Below are positions 15,001 through 20,600 of a stretch of 56,169 nucleotides of DNA, one piece after another; positions within the stretch are counted from its first letter, which is position 1, and each line of letters opens with the position of its first letter. Location of the stretch: positions 1-56,169 of the forward strand of contig JAHLMM010000003.1 in assembly GCA_018920365.1 (NCBI GenBank). Direction: 5' to 3'. The notes below the pieces were generated by a model. It was not told the DNA's origin and searched no databases. It saw nothing but the letters and a program-made list of their open reading frames with translations. This DNA comes from Candidatus Aenigmatarchaeota archaeon (GTDB lineage: Archaea; Aenigmatarchaeota; Aenigmatarchaeia; CG10238-14). The position numbers and the translations under genes are program-made.

Positions 15001-16597
15001 AGACAAGCAACATAGAACACCAATCACAATAAAAGTTGATTATGGACCAGAACCATTACTTGATGTAAAAGTTGAATCATTGACAAAATCAGTTCAACCA
15101 GGACATCAAGCCAAATTCCAAGTAACAGTTTTAAACATGGGTCAAACTGCAAAAGTTGAAGATATTGTTTTGAATTATACATTAAGAAATCTCAAGACAG
15201 AAGAAGTTATTACAAGATCACAAGAAACAGTTGCAGTTGAAGATGTTTTAACATTCATTAAAACATTTGATATACCAGAAAACACACCAACAGAAAGATA
15301 TATATTAGAAGTAACAGCTTCATACTGGTATGGAAAGAAAGTTGCAAGGGCAGCAACAGCATTTGATGTTGTTTATCTTCCGGCACCATTAATAATATTG
15401 AAAGCTTTAGCAACGAGTTGGATAACTTATGCTGTTTTACTATTAATAGCTCCAGCAACCATAATTGGCTATAGAGCTTACAGATATTACACAACAATGA
15501 AGAAGATAAAAGCAAAGTACATATTCCCAGTTGATGTTAAGAAGCTACCACAACCAGGTCCAAACACAGTACTAGTTGGCAAGGTTGCCGAAACTGATAT
15601 AAACGCTTATACAGACATAAACAAACTTGTTATGCACAGCCTAGCTGCGGGTGGTACAGGTTCAGGTAAAACAGTGTCAGCTATGGCGACTGCCGAAGAA
15701 CTATTAAAGAGAGACATACCAGTAATTGTTTTCGATCCTACTGCACAATGGACTGGTTTCATAAGGCCTTGCAAGGATGAAGAAATGTTCAAGTTATATC
15801 CACAATTTGGCTTGAAGAGAGAGGATGCAAGAGGATTCAAAACAAACATAATAATAGTGAAAGATCCTAATATGAAGTTGAATTTGAAACAATACATGAA
15901 ACCAGGAGAAATAACAGTCTTTGTAATGAATAAATTGTCTATGGCTGAGATAGATACGCTGATAAGAGCATCTATACAGGAAATATTCGACATGAACTTG
16001 CCAGAATCCAAACAGCTAAAGCTATTAATGGTTTATGATGAAGTTCATAGACTACTTCCAAAATACGGCGGTAAAGGTGGCTTTGTAGCTTTAGAAAGAG
16101 GTGCAAGAGAATTTAGAAAGTGGGGTATTGGTTTATTCATGATATCTCAAGTCCTTATGGATTTCAGAGGTGCTATTAGAGCTAACATCGGAACAGAAAT
16201 ACAGTTGAGAACAAAGTATGAAGGCGATATCAACAGAGTAAAGACAAAGTATGGTGCTGATTATGCAGCTAGAATAACAAAACTAACAACAGGTACAGGT
16301 TTAGTTCAGAACCCAGAATACAATGAAGGTAAACCATGGTTCTTATCATTTAGACCGCTATTGCATGATACGCACAGATTGACAGATGAGGAGTTGGCTG
16401 AATATGACGCTACTCAACAAAAGATAAATGAAGCAGATCAAAGAATAGAGAAGTTGAAAGCAAGAAAGATTGATACATACGATGTTGAATTGGAATTGAA
16501 CATAGCAAAAGATAAAATGAAGCAAGGGATGTTCAAGATGGCTCAGACATATCTTGAATCAGTTGACAGCAGGCTAAAGGCTTTGGAAAGGAGGTAG
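2..16597 (+). CDS. Giant surface protein (5' partial): extracellular Cys/Asn-rich super-repeats + Ig/NEW3-like domains + one TM helix + C-terminal HerA/FtsK-like (DUF87-type) ATPase
   Basis: Uninterrupted ORF, 5527 aa from the GTG at 14; the frame is open to the window edge, so the start lies outside. Repeated GGWG...TDxDxD and QKWxAGVYNDxCYKD motifs; very many NxS/T sequons; TM segment ITYAVLLLIAPATIIGYRAY; Walker A GGTGSGKT; Walker B LLMVYDEVHRL; GAREFRKWGIGLFMISQ (HerA/DUF87-like). Confidence 0.9.
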   Translation, partial: HGQRVDYHRSVSDDYGFKDEVSSTFTLQEDDTEIFISSTTGYELNREGLDQILLSALVTDLDRYSIPVGQDVSARIRVTYNSSDPNSWNDFNLQTNSSGYINYYLDPDCTYSVGVQQWRAQVYNDVCYKTTAEQDSFIVKGSIYNNLELPDYLSSYPTGSSIEIRYNTTSDCTYTRADEAPLINVTPTIELSLNGASWEACTPINSTYGVYNCSWNSSFKQPGFWDIKFTSSKQYFNTKQTVFPDWFEIYNANPTNTTIPTVTPTMGGWGDVYNYSVYLTDSDGDPITCVLYTSTDDGNTWRKQGQKTIGSSGLCSFVVSNFNCNATYTDVGSDNWFKFEITDGYHTPFNISSEEGPIIERNNITITLLSGNNSVVNRTGNEFTTLRVFVNDTTKGWPAGNGTSGNATVYFNITIDGVSYIIDGSNTTVKGNVTYRFNPSCSYGVGDQKWFAYKSGFIGGDQCYNDASSSIYNLTIFGNLINYIAIPNGEKYNRDEQNVTIRANVTTDCPSNEGLINNALVNFTIIHIGTSNQYSCTLGSFTNEGNGYYNCSFDTTSKPTQWYNIRMNSSGFQYFTPNNTIKTQAFFVSTRPVLTNPTTSPLTGGWGAPHTFSVYVRDDDNDVNNVSLWIRCVGGGCTPTNFWLAKTSLISASSSPQQVQFVKTDFTALDIGNWEYFFNSTDGLNSANTSINTFTIDKDTINITLIDGDNVVINRSTTQTVTLRVKVFDEDRNVAISPGEPGTGYFYVTTDPNNPNSYVIDKTLSSIEGGSYLTDTFPTLSRCTYGIGPQKWKVEFGSYAYKTTNSSEFSINITTHEIVLQIVGPNNQTFRRVIDPIPLIAYASDDCGGLIQATTFFKAYPEYSWTTCNSPTDNLNGTYNCTLYSPPTAGLTYYDLEFNASKQYYNSSNTAYKQDSFVLVTNPEITAYAPTTSDSLLPYGWSETWNFTASVRDVDQNVYNFEKLNISLWIDFGSGYQLINSTLCSSTDNPNCASWKTITFLYNKFSCGDIGIKSYKWNVTDQWGYTNETSSTFTIDKSDVIIEFVDQPSSIYRANSTTGRFIYRVLDTDNSSYVKNTSTNTAMWITVDGSNYDNGRFVQINSSGYANYDFDPNCNYGYGMQKWIAGVYEDSCYKNKNLSFTPQFEVTAQLRNNIYLPSYNSVYNVTDLITIRFNTTTECLSEGIIANATPTISLKSPLDSWETCSPVYNEYNGWYNCTWNSTHKKEGYWTIMLNSTKTPYFAFNSSLYTNWFWLENLNSTYDNVSLTPGIGGWSRLYNYTIDIDDPEREDINCSLFISKDNQLTWEYKGSYLLQNGLGTCFVTVHDFDCDDIGKGIYYKWQIVNGEIANAYNTTAYAGPNITESTVQIQLHQGNNTFVNRSFQTRPLIVRIYDTENQSYVYNANTSFWITYDYYNYTLVNQSKSDLSGYALYSFLPNCMYIPGTQKWIGGVENDKCYTDINSTEYLVHVNGTLFNNIIQPNGQEFLRGSNVTIKVNVSSDCSNEIMNESVMINFTNIKDSTQYLCNPIFNENTGLYNCTFNTSSYAARWWNVTAFSVKTLYNFNYTTKSNAFWVETKPELNNPTVTASGDGGWGETYIFTVNFTDEDLDPNTLRLWVNKSSGWTNSNTTTISGINQTVTFIQVNLFSSSDYINSLNNLTKYYFRTQDEVIPTENDTDQTQELNITLYKDDVYINHTYGNSTVVNRTGGSLFFRVRMWDTDRTPWDDLPSGSRGRFWFTKDGSTFINTIDKFANSSGEIAHLQSLDCTFQVGPQYWFAELYGNTPYKDTNSSIFNWTIVTVGLTANITNPDGISRLRGIDDIVLRARVTDDCGGVPNATIVFYVPSENYECNNVYYEGNGYYNCTIPYSATATWNTGWHDVTVDVSKQYYNGTFVEKTNAFYLATKPEILLTPPPTATPEQDGGWGENWLFTAITQDLDGDYYNVSLWFNLTGSWQLADSTIVSGPQQVDFPDKTFACENIGQRQFMFKVTDVWGYSNNYTSPFNIDKDDTTIEYVAGAGTQVDREYNDYELIRVQIRDFDRDDYLVGPGINGSVWITTDGVNYILSATNTTDSSSYLSYYFNPNCTYNVGIQKWRAGTYNDVCYKDNNPDFGFTIEITGQLKNYILSPSYNTTFAVGNNVNTTFEVLDECSVPVNQSNGKIEFRSPSGLYETCSPLAETGNIYNCTWNTTLHQGGYWDIRLNSSKTYYYSNSTLLAQWLYLFNTPPYVENLSVTPTAEGWGRTFTFSLDVDDLQKDNVTCTLLLSTNNGLTWMNKGNSTVYNGYGRCEVNVSTFDCGDIGNDNRYMFEVYDGTNTFNTTNNTNLVIEPNDVQLYYISGNQSYVNRSGSQSTNFVLQVYDLDSNSYPSNVNMSVYVTVDQLSFIENSTPKTTFNGTLNYSFNPSCTFNNLGLQYWKVGANNNICYKNINTTENYTVYIIGDIINKLTGPTGDSYLRGEENVTFALEEIDDCSAPVEYADIILNLTSEYGNVYGCDPITTIGGGIYYCEKNTTGMRARWYNVTINASQQYYNSNTSLHINPFFVKTMPVVQNLTITPAQDWGWGERYTFTANVTDEDLDDVIVSLYYKPIVFDDWNQINFTLVPSPLNTTVTLTYQGFTCADQDYEQQFEITALDTRSYLTNSSWVEQWNKTFNLTKDDVMLTLEAGNGDEVWRNGTDSRRLSVRVYDSDKNTYPGAGYNGMFWVTTDYLSFDIGKQTTTNISSYLNYLFTSEAPQPECDYLTGPQKWVAGVYDDACYKDKNSTNYTIIVKSELRPQIDYPYGQGFIRPNPVPFVGRVYDDCGLVSGATSTWTSYIGINEYGCFNKTEANGWYNCTWVSTNRPYGYYDLLFTVTKNYYALNSSFRDDAYFLGTLPSLSNPRILNNHYRGGWGETYDFAVRITDFDLNINNVSVWKSFDGINWTLVDSKNVSNAVNQDVIFSKKFNCSDMGFNYFYFTTVDQFGYSTNTTVMNFTLEYDNVTLSVGLSNSTVRRIGNNLALLNFTIYDYDYGRYAPLASGKVNITLDYLNYSYVMNCTTDSTGQCYVYYNPDCSSLAGIQQWIGKTDDMCYEFVQTNPIQLTVIAQLNTSIQSPYNQQILNRNQNANLTTYVFDECLVAINDSTVNWYNETFYNIANGYSTIWQIPTFYQLGPETIYVNTSRTYYDKNSNFTNVYIYGWSGVTTENPLNASNYLAGFSINVKCKVTDQNTTSDLQGYTVNFYKNGTFQDSQITNSEGEAVWLWQTLAETPGWYNITCSINDNNVLYYNASKPQDEVQVLIKRPLIIQTIQKDSPFVYRNNTFDPNNVNITVKVRDSLVGDANGANVTFYNSTALIDYCLTNSSGICSINFNPSETVTPNVYTIYINATKTGLEDSETNTTTVEVRGKLYLNISSPQNNSFWAKTDNLVLSASVVDESNQPTSSNVRWFNETALVASGENANWLLLEQTTGNHTLTSNATRDYYDKAEQTLIITVSSLADVQWIYPEDGSIMPYPLPFNTVCRVVDSSTGVGIENYLVDFWYNYTPGYIYNGTLLTNSSGHATNTFEPVQKGTITFRCNITNDYVKLYTPNIHEAIAVITVRDTRPPQIHNQTINPIYGIEANLNYTNISAVVIDDIGVSSVFARIGMPNGTFMNLSMTHMGSNLYSLFYLAPIGGIYNVTIFSIDNPPENNINSTFAGYFYVNGKTDGIVTQPDEIQINGITWVNSESAEITINFTNIGPATAYGVNLTFTADPLNSLIFNETMHQCGVVYNQSSCIFGLLVTVPAATPPSVLKLITDAVWRNPDQSFGIDSEDTNFIIISNKIIDIIEENVTAITPHDKLTDIPNINVSSIGNDLITDIAITTVGGNISTLCPECQIIIVPNEWGLLEAGASFISDLKVQVPRAQPPGTYWTYIRAASPETAPDLMPLYITVPLNASWQRSPDSFGIILAPPNTTGYIGDITTTSFANIRIIFNAYKQQNASQLFNIYPSAFSLDNGAVRNVSVNYTIPASYVSAQGMYYAEIIITNTTAMPQEYKTSFWLNVTDIPPIISNVSIMPQTFEMIYENTNVSAIITDNFAVSYAFINVTLPNGSSIEQTMQKSGNYYSAIYSTNIHGYQNISICANDTQSLMACTNFIPVLASGKTQINQSFNVSKIYVANITLFEGKQYAVNVSTNNIGNSRAFNVSVNITSPQNLSTNINSSFYSLILKEQSYSDLVLVNVSPAAKPGTYMLNFSNYWVNLDNTTDESLSQLEFEVLSNPKLNLSSNVTVYVPDGTENNGTLTIQSIGNDDVTNITFSCLSGTVCQDFNVSFIPSFIDRLNVSDIAYANISVAVPRQYPLGTYNGTIQLNATNISMNVPIYVIVPMNLSWTQSPIEIYRNVLGDSYGYYGGIDLQNTGNTPLLLKVEKTGNISSYLSLTESYITIPIGAVYTIKINYTVPNIAQISNFTGYITTGNTTADQQKSTFVSLHVTPYYVDIKYPTSTNPITGITFGDTISARVNVTFGQVLTDNVTFFVRIFNESFSQPVVVDSAIYSTSDQLWIVNFTAPMLPENRAYDLNITANDTFDNLIRSDVEYRSINYRDSIPPQLTLVVPAKVPAGYVATVDGIAYEEGNLRNVSAVITYPDNTTQQVSFVFLNRINNTYYYQYNITNTTLLGVYTINATACDYSNNCGNASSEFQIYPAALFHGYSKDYEHAAEPVTFVNFTLYQPDTIQMLFNITPNMANGYYNALIDARRYDLQASIFNSTVLSRNVEIITDVFNPMIFGDIPSERVSIGTLQGLYVETVLNTTNTSITFDYNDYMSKTICKMNNDCRPAAFFEGSLALFRCDNWVRKTGCLGSWTRLTTSINSTLHIATAQVSGNISGAYALAPYICGDSTCDHGYGESTFTCPADCPLPPPVTLPPQAGGGAAGGGGGGGGAGGAGIGEITVPGVPFSIKSTLLFVTLKPGEEEIHSIEITNNEESEKKGEIKVEGFAWEMIMLEESSFTVAPKSTKVIKVKVFALPSNQPGIYTADLVTTIGDKQHRTPITIKVDYGPEPLLDVKVESLTKSVQPGHQAKFQVTVLNMGQTAKVEDIVLNYTLRNLKTEEVITRSQETVAVEDVLTFIKTFDIPENTPTERYILEVTASYWYGKKVARAATAFDVVYLPAPLIILKALATSWITYAVLLLIAPATIIGYRAYRYYTTMKKIKAKYIFPVDVKKLPQPGPNTVLVGKVAETDINAYTDINKLVMHSLAAGGTGSGKTVSAMATAEELLKRDIPVIVFDPTAQWTGFIRPCKDEEMFKLYPQFGLKREDARGFKTNIIIVKDPNMKLNLKQYMKPGEITVFVMNKLSMAEIDTLIRASIQEIFDMNLPESKQLKLLMVYDEVHRLLPKYGGKGGFVALERGAREFRKWGIGLFMISQVLMDFRGAIRANIGTEIQLRTKYEGDINRVKTKYGADYAARITKLTTGTGLVQNPEYNEGKPWFLSFRPLLHDTHRLTDEELAEYDATQQKINEADQRIEKLKARKIDTYDVELELNIAKDKMKQGMFKMAQTYLESVDSRLKALERR
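780..8750 (+). repeat. Nine diverged ~950-1010-bp protein-coding super-repeats, marked by GGWG/GWG motifs at about 800, 1811, 2816, 3812, 4772, 5765, 6712, 7674 and 8660
   Basis: Periodic GGWG-type motif followed by an acidic TDxDxD segment, an NR-(S/T)G...VWITxDG...FNPxCTYxVGxQKW..CYKD block and a DDC...YNCT...YYNS block. Confidence 0.8.
14551..14720 (+). other. Cys motif (CGDSTCDHGYGESTFTCPADCP) followed by a Pro-rich and poly-Gly hinge, inside the giant ORF
   Basis: Translation YICGDSTCDHGYGESTFTCPADCPLPPPVTLPPQAGGGAAGGGGGGGGAGGAGIGEI. Confidence 0.75.
15540..16400 (+). other. HerA/FtsK-superfamily ATPase domain within the giant ORF (Walker A at 15650-15673)
   Basis: VGKVAETDINAYTDINKLVMHSLAAGGTGSGKTVSAM; LKLLMVYDEVHRLLPKYGG; ALERGAREFRKWGIGLFMISQVLMDFRGAIRANIGTEIQLR. 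Confidence 0.85.
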
Positions 16598-16642
16598 AAT
16601 TTCAAATTTAAAAAACAAAATAAATATATAGGTTGTTAAACT

Positions 16643-18037
16643 ATGGCTGACCTGAATGAACTAATTGAACAGAAAAAAGAAATAGAGAATCTTCTTAAAT
16701 CTCTTGAGGATGAGTATGGCAGAGCTCAGATAAGCGATAACACTTATAATGAAATAAAAAATAAAAACAAGGCAAAACTGGCAGCTATAGAAGCAGAGAT
16801 ACAAAAGTTAGGCGGCGAACCTGTGCAGATTCAGCCAGAAGTTGAGCAGCCTGCGCAAACTCAAACTTTGCAACAACCTCAGAGCCAATCTCAACCATCA
16901 GTGCAAGTGGCTAAGACAGCAGATACAGCAAAAATTAAATCAGAAGTAATATCTGAACTCAATAAAAAAATAGAGACAGAAATAAACAAGATAAATGTTG
17001 AAATGGAAAAAATAAAGGCATTTCTTGACGCTCAAAAAGATTTGAGGGTAGCTACGGACGAAAAATTACAAAGACTGACAGAAGGAATAGGCGAGTTAAG
17101 ATCAATGATATTTCAAAAAGAAAGTGAAATTGACAAGATGAATGTTAAAGTGCAAAAAATAGAGGAGGTTTTCAATGATGTAAAGCCAGAGCAATATACA
17201 AGAGAGCTTCAAAAAAGAGATAAGGAATTAGCTAATCAAAATTTAAGGCTTGAAAAATTAGAAAAAGTCTCTTATGACATGGTTAAGGATGTTAATGAGA
17301 TCAGAAATGTATTCAAAGAAATTGGAAGTGTTGAAAATCTTGTAAATGTCAGCAAGAGAATAAATGAAAAATTTGTGAAAATGGAAAACATGTTGAGAGA
17401 TGTTGAAAAGATTTCTGAGAAAATTGAAAAATTGTTTGTAGAATTGAATAAAAAATTGGAAGAGTTTGAGGAATATAAAAATAAACAAATACAAATAGAC
17501 GGTTTGTCAAAAGACTTGCTCAAAGCTGTTGATGATATAAATGTTAAAATCGGCAAATTGGCAACAGAAGAAGAACTATATAAAATGAAAGAGTTATTTA
17601 CTTCATTCACAAAAGATTTGGAAGATGTCAAAAAATCAGTTTCTAGCGGAATACCATTTTTAGGCCCATTGCCAGAAGAGATACAGCAGTTGCAGAAGCA
17701 GAAGCAAGAAATAAGCACACTGTTGAGCAATATTGATGAACAATACAAAAACAGAGCGATAAAAGAACAAGATTACAAGAAAATCAGAGAAGCTAATTTG
17801 GAAAAACTTGCAAACATTGACAAACAAATAAGGGAAAGCATAGAAAGGATAAAAGGAGTTCAAACCCAACCAGTTGTTCAGCCTGTTATTCAAGCTCAGT
17901 CAGAACCCTTACCACAACCAACACCAGTTGAAGAAGATAAAAGTACAAAACTGCTGAATGATTTGAAAGAGTTGTATAAGAAGGGATTGATTAGTGAAAA
18001 AGCATATCAAAAAACGTCAAGAATGCTGGTGAAATAA
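16643..18037 (+). CDS. Coiled-coil protein with duplicated helical hairpins and a SHOCT-like C-terminus
   Basis: 464-aa ORF; heptad-rich centre; Pro/Gln-rich linkers; C-terminal LLNDLKELYKKGLISEKAYQK. Confidence 0.8.
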   Translation: MADLNELIEQKKEIENLLKSLEDEYGRAQISDNTYNEIKNKNKAKLAAIEAEIQKLGGEPVQIQPEVEQPAQTQTLQQPQSQSQPSVQVAKTADTAKIKSEVISELNKKIETEINKINVEMEKIKAFLDAQKDLRVATDEKLQRLTEGIGELRSMIFQKESEIDKMNVKVQKIEEVFNDVKPEQYTRELQKRDKELANQNLRLEKLEKVSYDMVKDVNEIRNVFKEIGSVENLVNVSKRINEKFVKMENMLRDVEKISEKIEKLFVELNKKLEEFEEYKNKQIQIDGLSKDLLKAVDDINVKIGKLATEEELYKMKELFTSFTKDLEDVKKSVSSGIPFLGPLPEEIQQLQKQKQEISTLLSNIDEQYKNRAIKEQDYKKIREANLEKLANIDKQIRESIERIKGVQTQPVVQPVIQAQSEPLPQPTPVEEDKSTKLLNDLKELYKKGLISEKAYQKTSRMLVK

Positions 18038-19151
18038 GTGAAATTAAATCCAAAAATATGGAAAAGACTTTTTGATTTTGCACCAGACATTTATTACATA
18101 CATGATGATAAAGGTACTTTTGTTTATGCTAACAGAATGGCTGAAAAAATCACTGGTTTATCGTCAAAAAAGTTGACATCAAAAAAATTCATAGAGTTAG
18201 GAATTTTCCCTGATTATGAGGTTGCAAAGATAGGTTGTCTTATCAAGTCTGTTTTGAATGGAAAGCAAATAGGCCCTGTTAATGTTGATGTAAAGAATAC
18301 CAAAACTGGAAAGATAACAACAGTTGAAGTTATTGCTAAAAGATGCTATTGTAACATTAATAAAAAATTTTGTCTTGGGGGTTGCGCGAGATGTTACTAA
18401 TAAAGTTAATGCAGAAAAAAAGTTAAAAGATTCTATAAGAAAATTAAAAGAATTAAATAAAGAAAAAAACATGTTTCTTTCGATTGCAGCGCATGAATTA
18501 AAAACACCAATGGCTGCCATAAAAGGTTTTACACAATTACTTAATAACGACGAATTAATTAAAGATAAAGAAAAAAGAAGTAAATATTTGAAAATAATTG
18601 AAAATGAAGTTGATAGACTGTCATTGCTTGTCACAGATTTACTTGATTTAACAAGAATAGATTTGGGAACTATTAAATTAATAATAGAAGATACAAATGT
18701 TTCTGAAATTTTGGACAGGGTTGAAAAAGAAATGCAGCAATTGGCTAAAGAGAAAAATTTACAGTTAAGTTATGAATGCAAAAAAGAGATAAAATTAAAA
18801 ACAGACAAAGAAAAGCTTTACGAAATATTAATTAATCTTGTAAGTAATGCAATAAAATATACAGAAAAAGGTTTTGTCAAGATTGTTGCCGAAAAAGAAG
18901 GGAAACTGATCAAATTTTCTGTAATTGATACAGGAATAGGCATAGACAAAAAATATCGTAAGAAAATATTTGAAAGGTTTTTCCAAATAGATCCAACATA
19001 TACAAGAGAAAACAAAGGCTATGGGTTGGGATTATCTGTTTGCAAAGAACTTGTTAACAAAATGGGAGGAAAAATATGGTTTGATAGCGAAGTTGGCAAA
19101 GGCACAACTTTTTATTTCACCTTACCAATAAATAGTAGAGTGAAAAGATGA
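18038..19151 (+). pseudogene. PAS-domain sensor histidine kinase, split by an apparent frameshift (PAS part 18038-18400; HisKA/HATPase part in another frame to 19151)
   Basis: PAS part FAPDIYYIHDDKGTFVYANRMAEKITGLSSKKL; second frame GVARDVTNKVNAEKKL...SIAAHELKTPMAAIKGF...NLVSNAIKYTEKG...DTGIGIDKKYRKKIFERF...GYGLGLSVCKELVNKMGG. Confidence 0.85.
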
Positions 19152-19900
19152 AATTAAATCCAATAATATTATTTGTTTTAATAGGTTTAGCTGATATAGC
19201 TTTATATATAACAAAGCCATTTGGCGAAAACTTTTATATCATAGCAGACATTCTTCCAGTATTAAATTCATCTTTATTCTTTTTGTTTGCCTTTTTAGCT
19301 TATAAACCATACGGCTTCAACAGCATTCAAGGCAAATCTTTGTTTTTCATGTTTTTAGGTGCTTTATCATGGTTTTTAGGAGAGGCAACATGGTTTTTAT
19401 ATGAATTAAACGGTATAATGTCTCCTAATATATCAATAGCAGACTTTTTCTGGATTTTAGGCTACCCATTTTTTATTATAGGTCTTTTTAATTTGTTTAA
19501 AATTTCAAAATCAAAGATAACAACAACAAAAATTGTTTTTTCAACTACTATTACATTGTTTATTACAATATTTACATATATCCTTATTGAGTTTAGTTAC
19601 AAGAATATTACATTGGTTGAAGAAATTTTAATTCTGAGCTATGTGTTTTTAGATGCTTTACTTCTTATAAAAACTTTTATTGTTGTTTCAAATATTCGCA
19701 AAAGTGAGTTTTTCAAACCTTGGAGTATAATTCTCTTGTCATTTTCGCTAATTTTGATAGCAGATATAATATATTATAACATTGTTGAAATTTATGAGAC
19801 AGGTGAATGGATAGACTTGCTTTGGATTTTATCATATCTAAGCTTGGGTTATGGATTTTATTATCACTTAAAAACAACAAGAAAGATAATAAAATCTTAA
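19148..19900 (+). CDS. Polytopic membrane protein, 7TM-sensor-like
   Basis: 250 aa, about 7-8 hydrophobic segments; ADFFWILGYPFFIIGLFNLF resembles integral-membrane sensory modules; overlaps the end of the kinase gene by 4 bp. Confidence 0.7.
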   Translation: MKLNPIILFVLIGLADIALYITKPFGENFYIIADILPVLNSSLFFLFAFLAYKPYGFNSIQGKSLFFMFLGALSWFLGEATWFLYELNGIMSPNISIADFFWILGYPFFIIGLFNLFKISKSKITTTKIVFSTTITLFITIFTYILIEFSYKNITLVEEILILSYVFLDALLLIKTFIVVSNIRKSEFFKPWSIILLSFSLILIADIIYYNIVEIYETGEWIDLLWILSYLSLGYGFYYHLKTTRKIIKS

Positions 19901-20094
19901 ACATATTTTTTGTATAACTTTGCAAATTTTTCTCTTGCAGCATCTTCGCCTACAAATTTTGCTAAAAAATAGATGCAATCTTCTAAAAATTCTTTTGGAT
20001 ATCTTTTTGGGTCAGAAAATTTATTTACCATTTCAGCTGCTTCATTGCCTACTGCTTGCTTTATTATGTTTTTAGCTTCTTTTGCTATGTCCAT
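19897..20094 (-). CDS. Small hypothetical protein (65 aa)
   Basis: ORF with likely ATG at 20094 preceded by GGTGGTAC; MDIAKEAKNIIKQAVGNEAAEMVNKFSDPKRYPKEFLEDC.... Confidence 0.6.
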   Translation of the reverse strand: MDIAKEAKNIIKQAVGNEAAEMVNKFSDPKRYPKEFLEDCIYFLAKFVGEDAAREKFAKLYKKYV

Positions 20095-20224
20095 TCTTGT
20101 ACCACCGTTTTTTATGTTGTAGACACTTAATGGCAAAATGACCATACTGAAAGTATCTAGGATTCCTAGCATTCAATCGTTTAATTTAAATTTAGGTTTA
20201 TTTAAAATTATGTTTTGAGTAGAA

Positions 20225-20590
20225 ATGACGAGAATAATGGTAGTAGACGACGAAGAAAGTATATTGATATTAGTTAAAGAAGTATTAGAGCAAGAAGGTT
20301 TTCAAGTAGATACAGCATCTGATGGAAAGGAATGCTTGAATAAATTAAAAACTGTAAAACCAGATTTGATAGTTTTGGACATGATGATGCCAGGAATGAC
20401 AGGTAAAGATGTACTTGAGAAGATAAGAGAAAACCCAGAAACTAAAAAAATCAAAGTAATATTTTTGACAGTTGCTAGAATGTCTGAAGTAGGAAAAAAA
20501 GAAGTGGCTAAACTTGGTATATCAGACTATATAACAAAACCATTTGATAACAACGATCTAGTTGATAGAGTAAAAAAGGCTTTAAAATAA
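20225..20590 (+). CDS. Stand-alone CheY-like response regulator receiver
   Basis: MTRIMVVDDEES...DLIVLDMMMPGMTGKDVL...VIFLTVA...DYITKPFDNNDLV. Confidence 0.92.
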   Translation: MTRIMVVDDEESILILVKEVLEQEGFQVDTASDGKECLNKLKTVKPDLIVLDMMMPGMTGKDVLEKIRENPETKKIKVIFLTVARMSEVGKKEVAKLGISDYITKPFDNNDLVDRVKKALK

Positions 20591-20600
20591 GGCGACATTC

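Noticed and set aside
15607-16011. 134-aa minus-strand ORF opposite the ATPase domain
   Set aside because: Lies wholly antisense to the well-conserved HerA-like domain; expected by chance from codon usage.
18320-18400. Programmed ribosomal frameshift in the PAS-HK gene
   Set aside because: No recognisable slippery heptamer plus stimulatory structure was evident, and two other genes in the window show similar indels, so error or decay is simpler.
18038-19165. Identical gene starts TGAAATTAAATCCAA at the PAS-HK gene and the 7TM gene
   Set aside because: Only about 15 nt, low-complexity AT-rich; too short to argue for duplication or a regulatory element.
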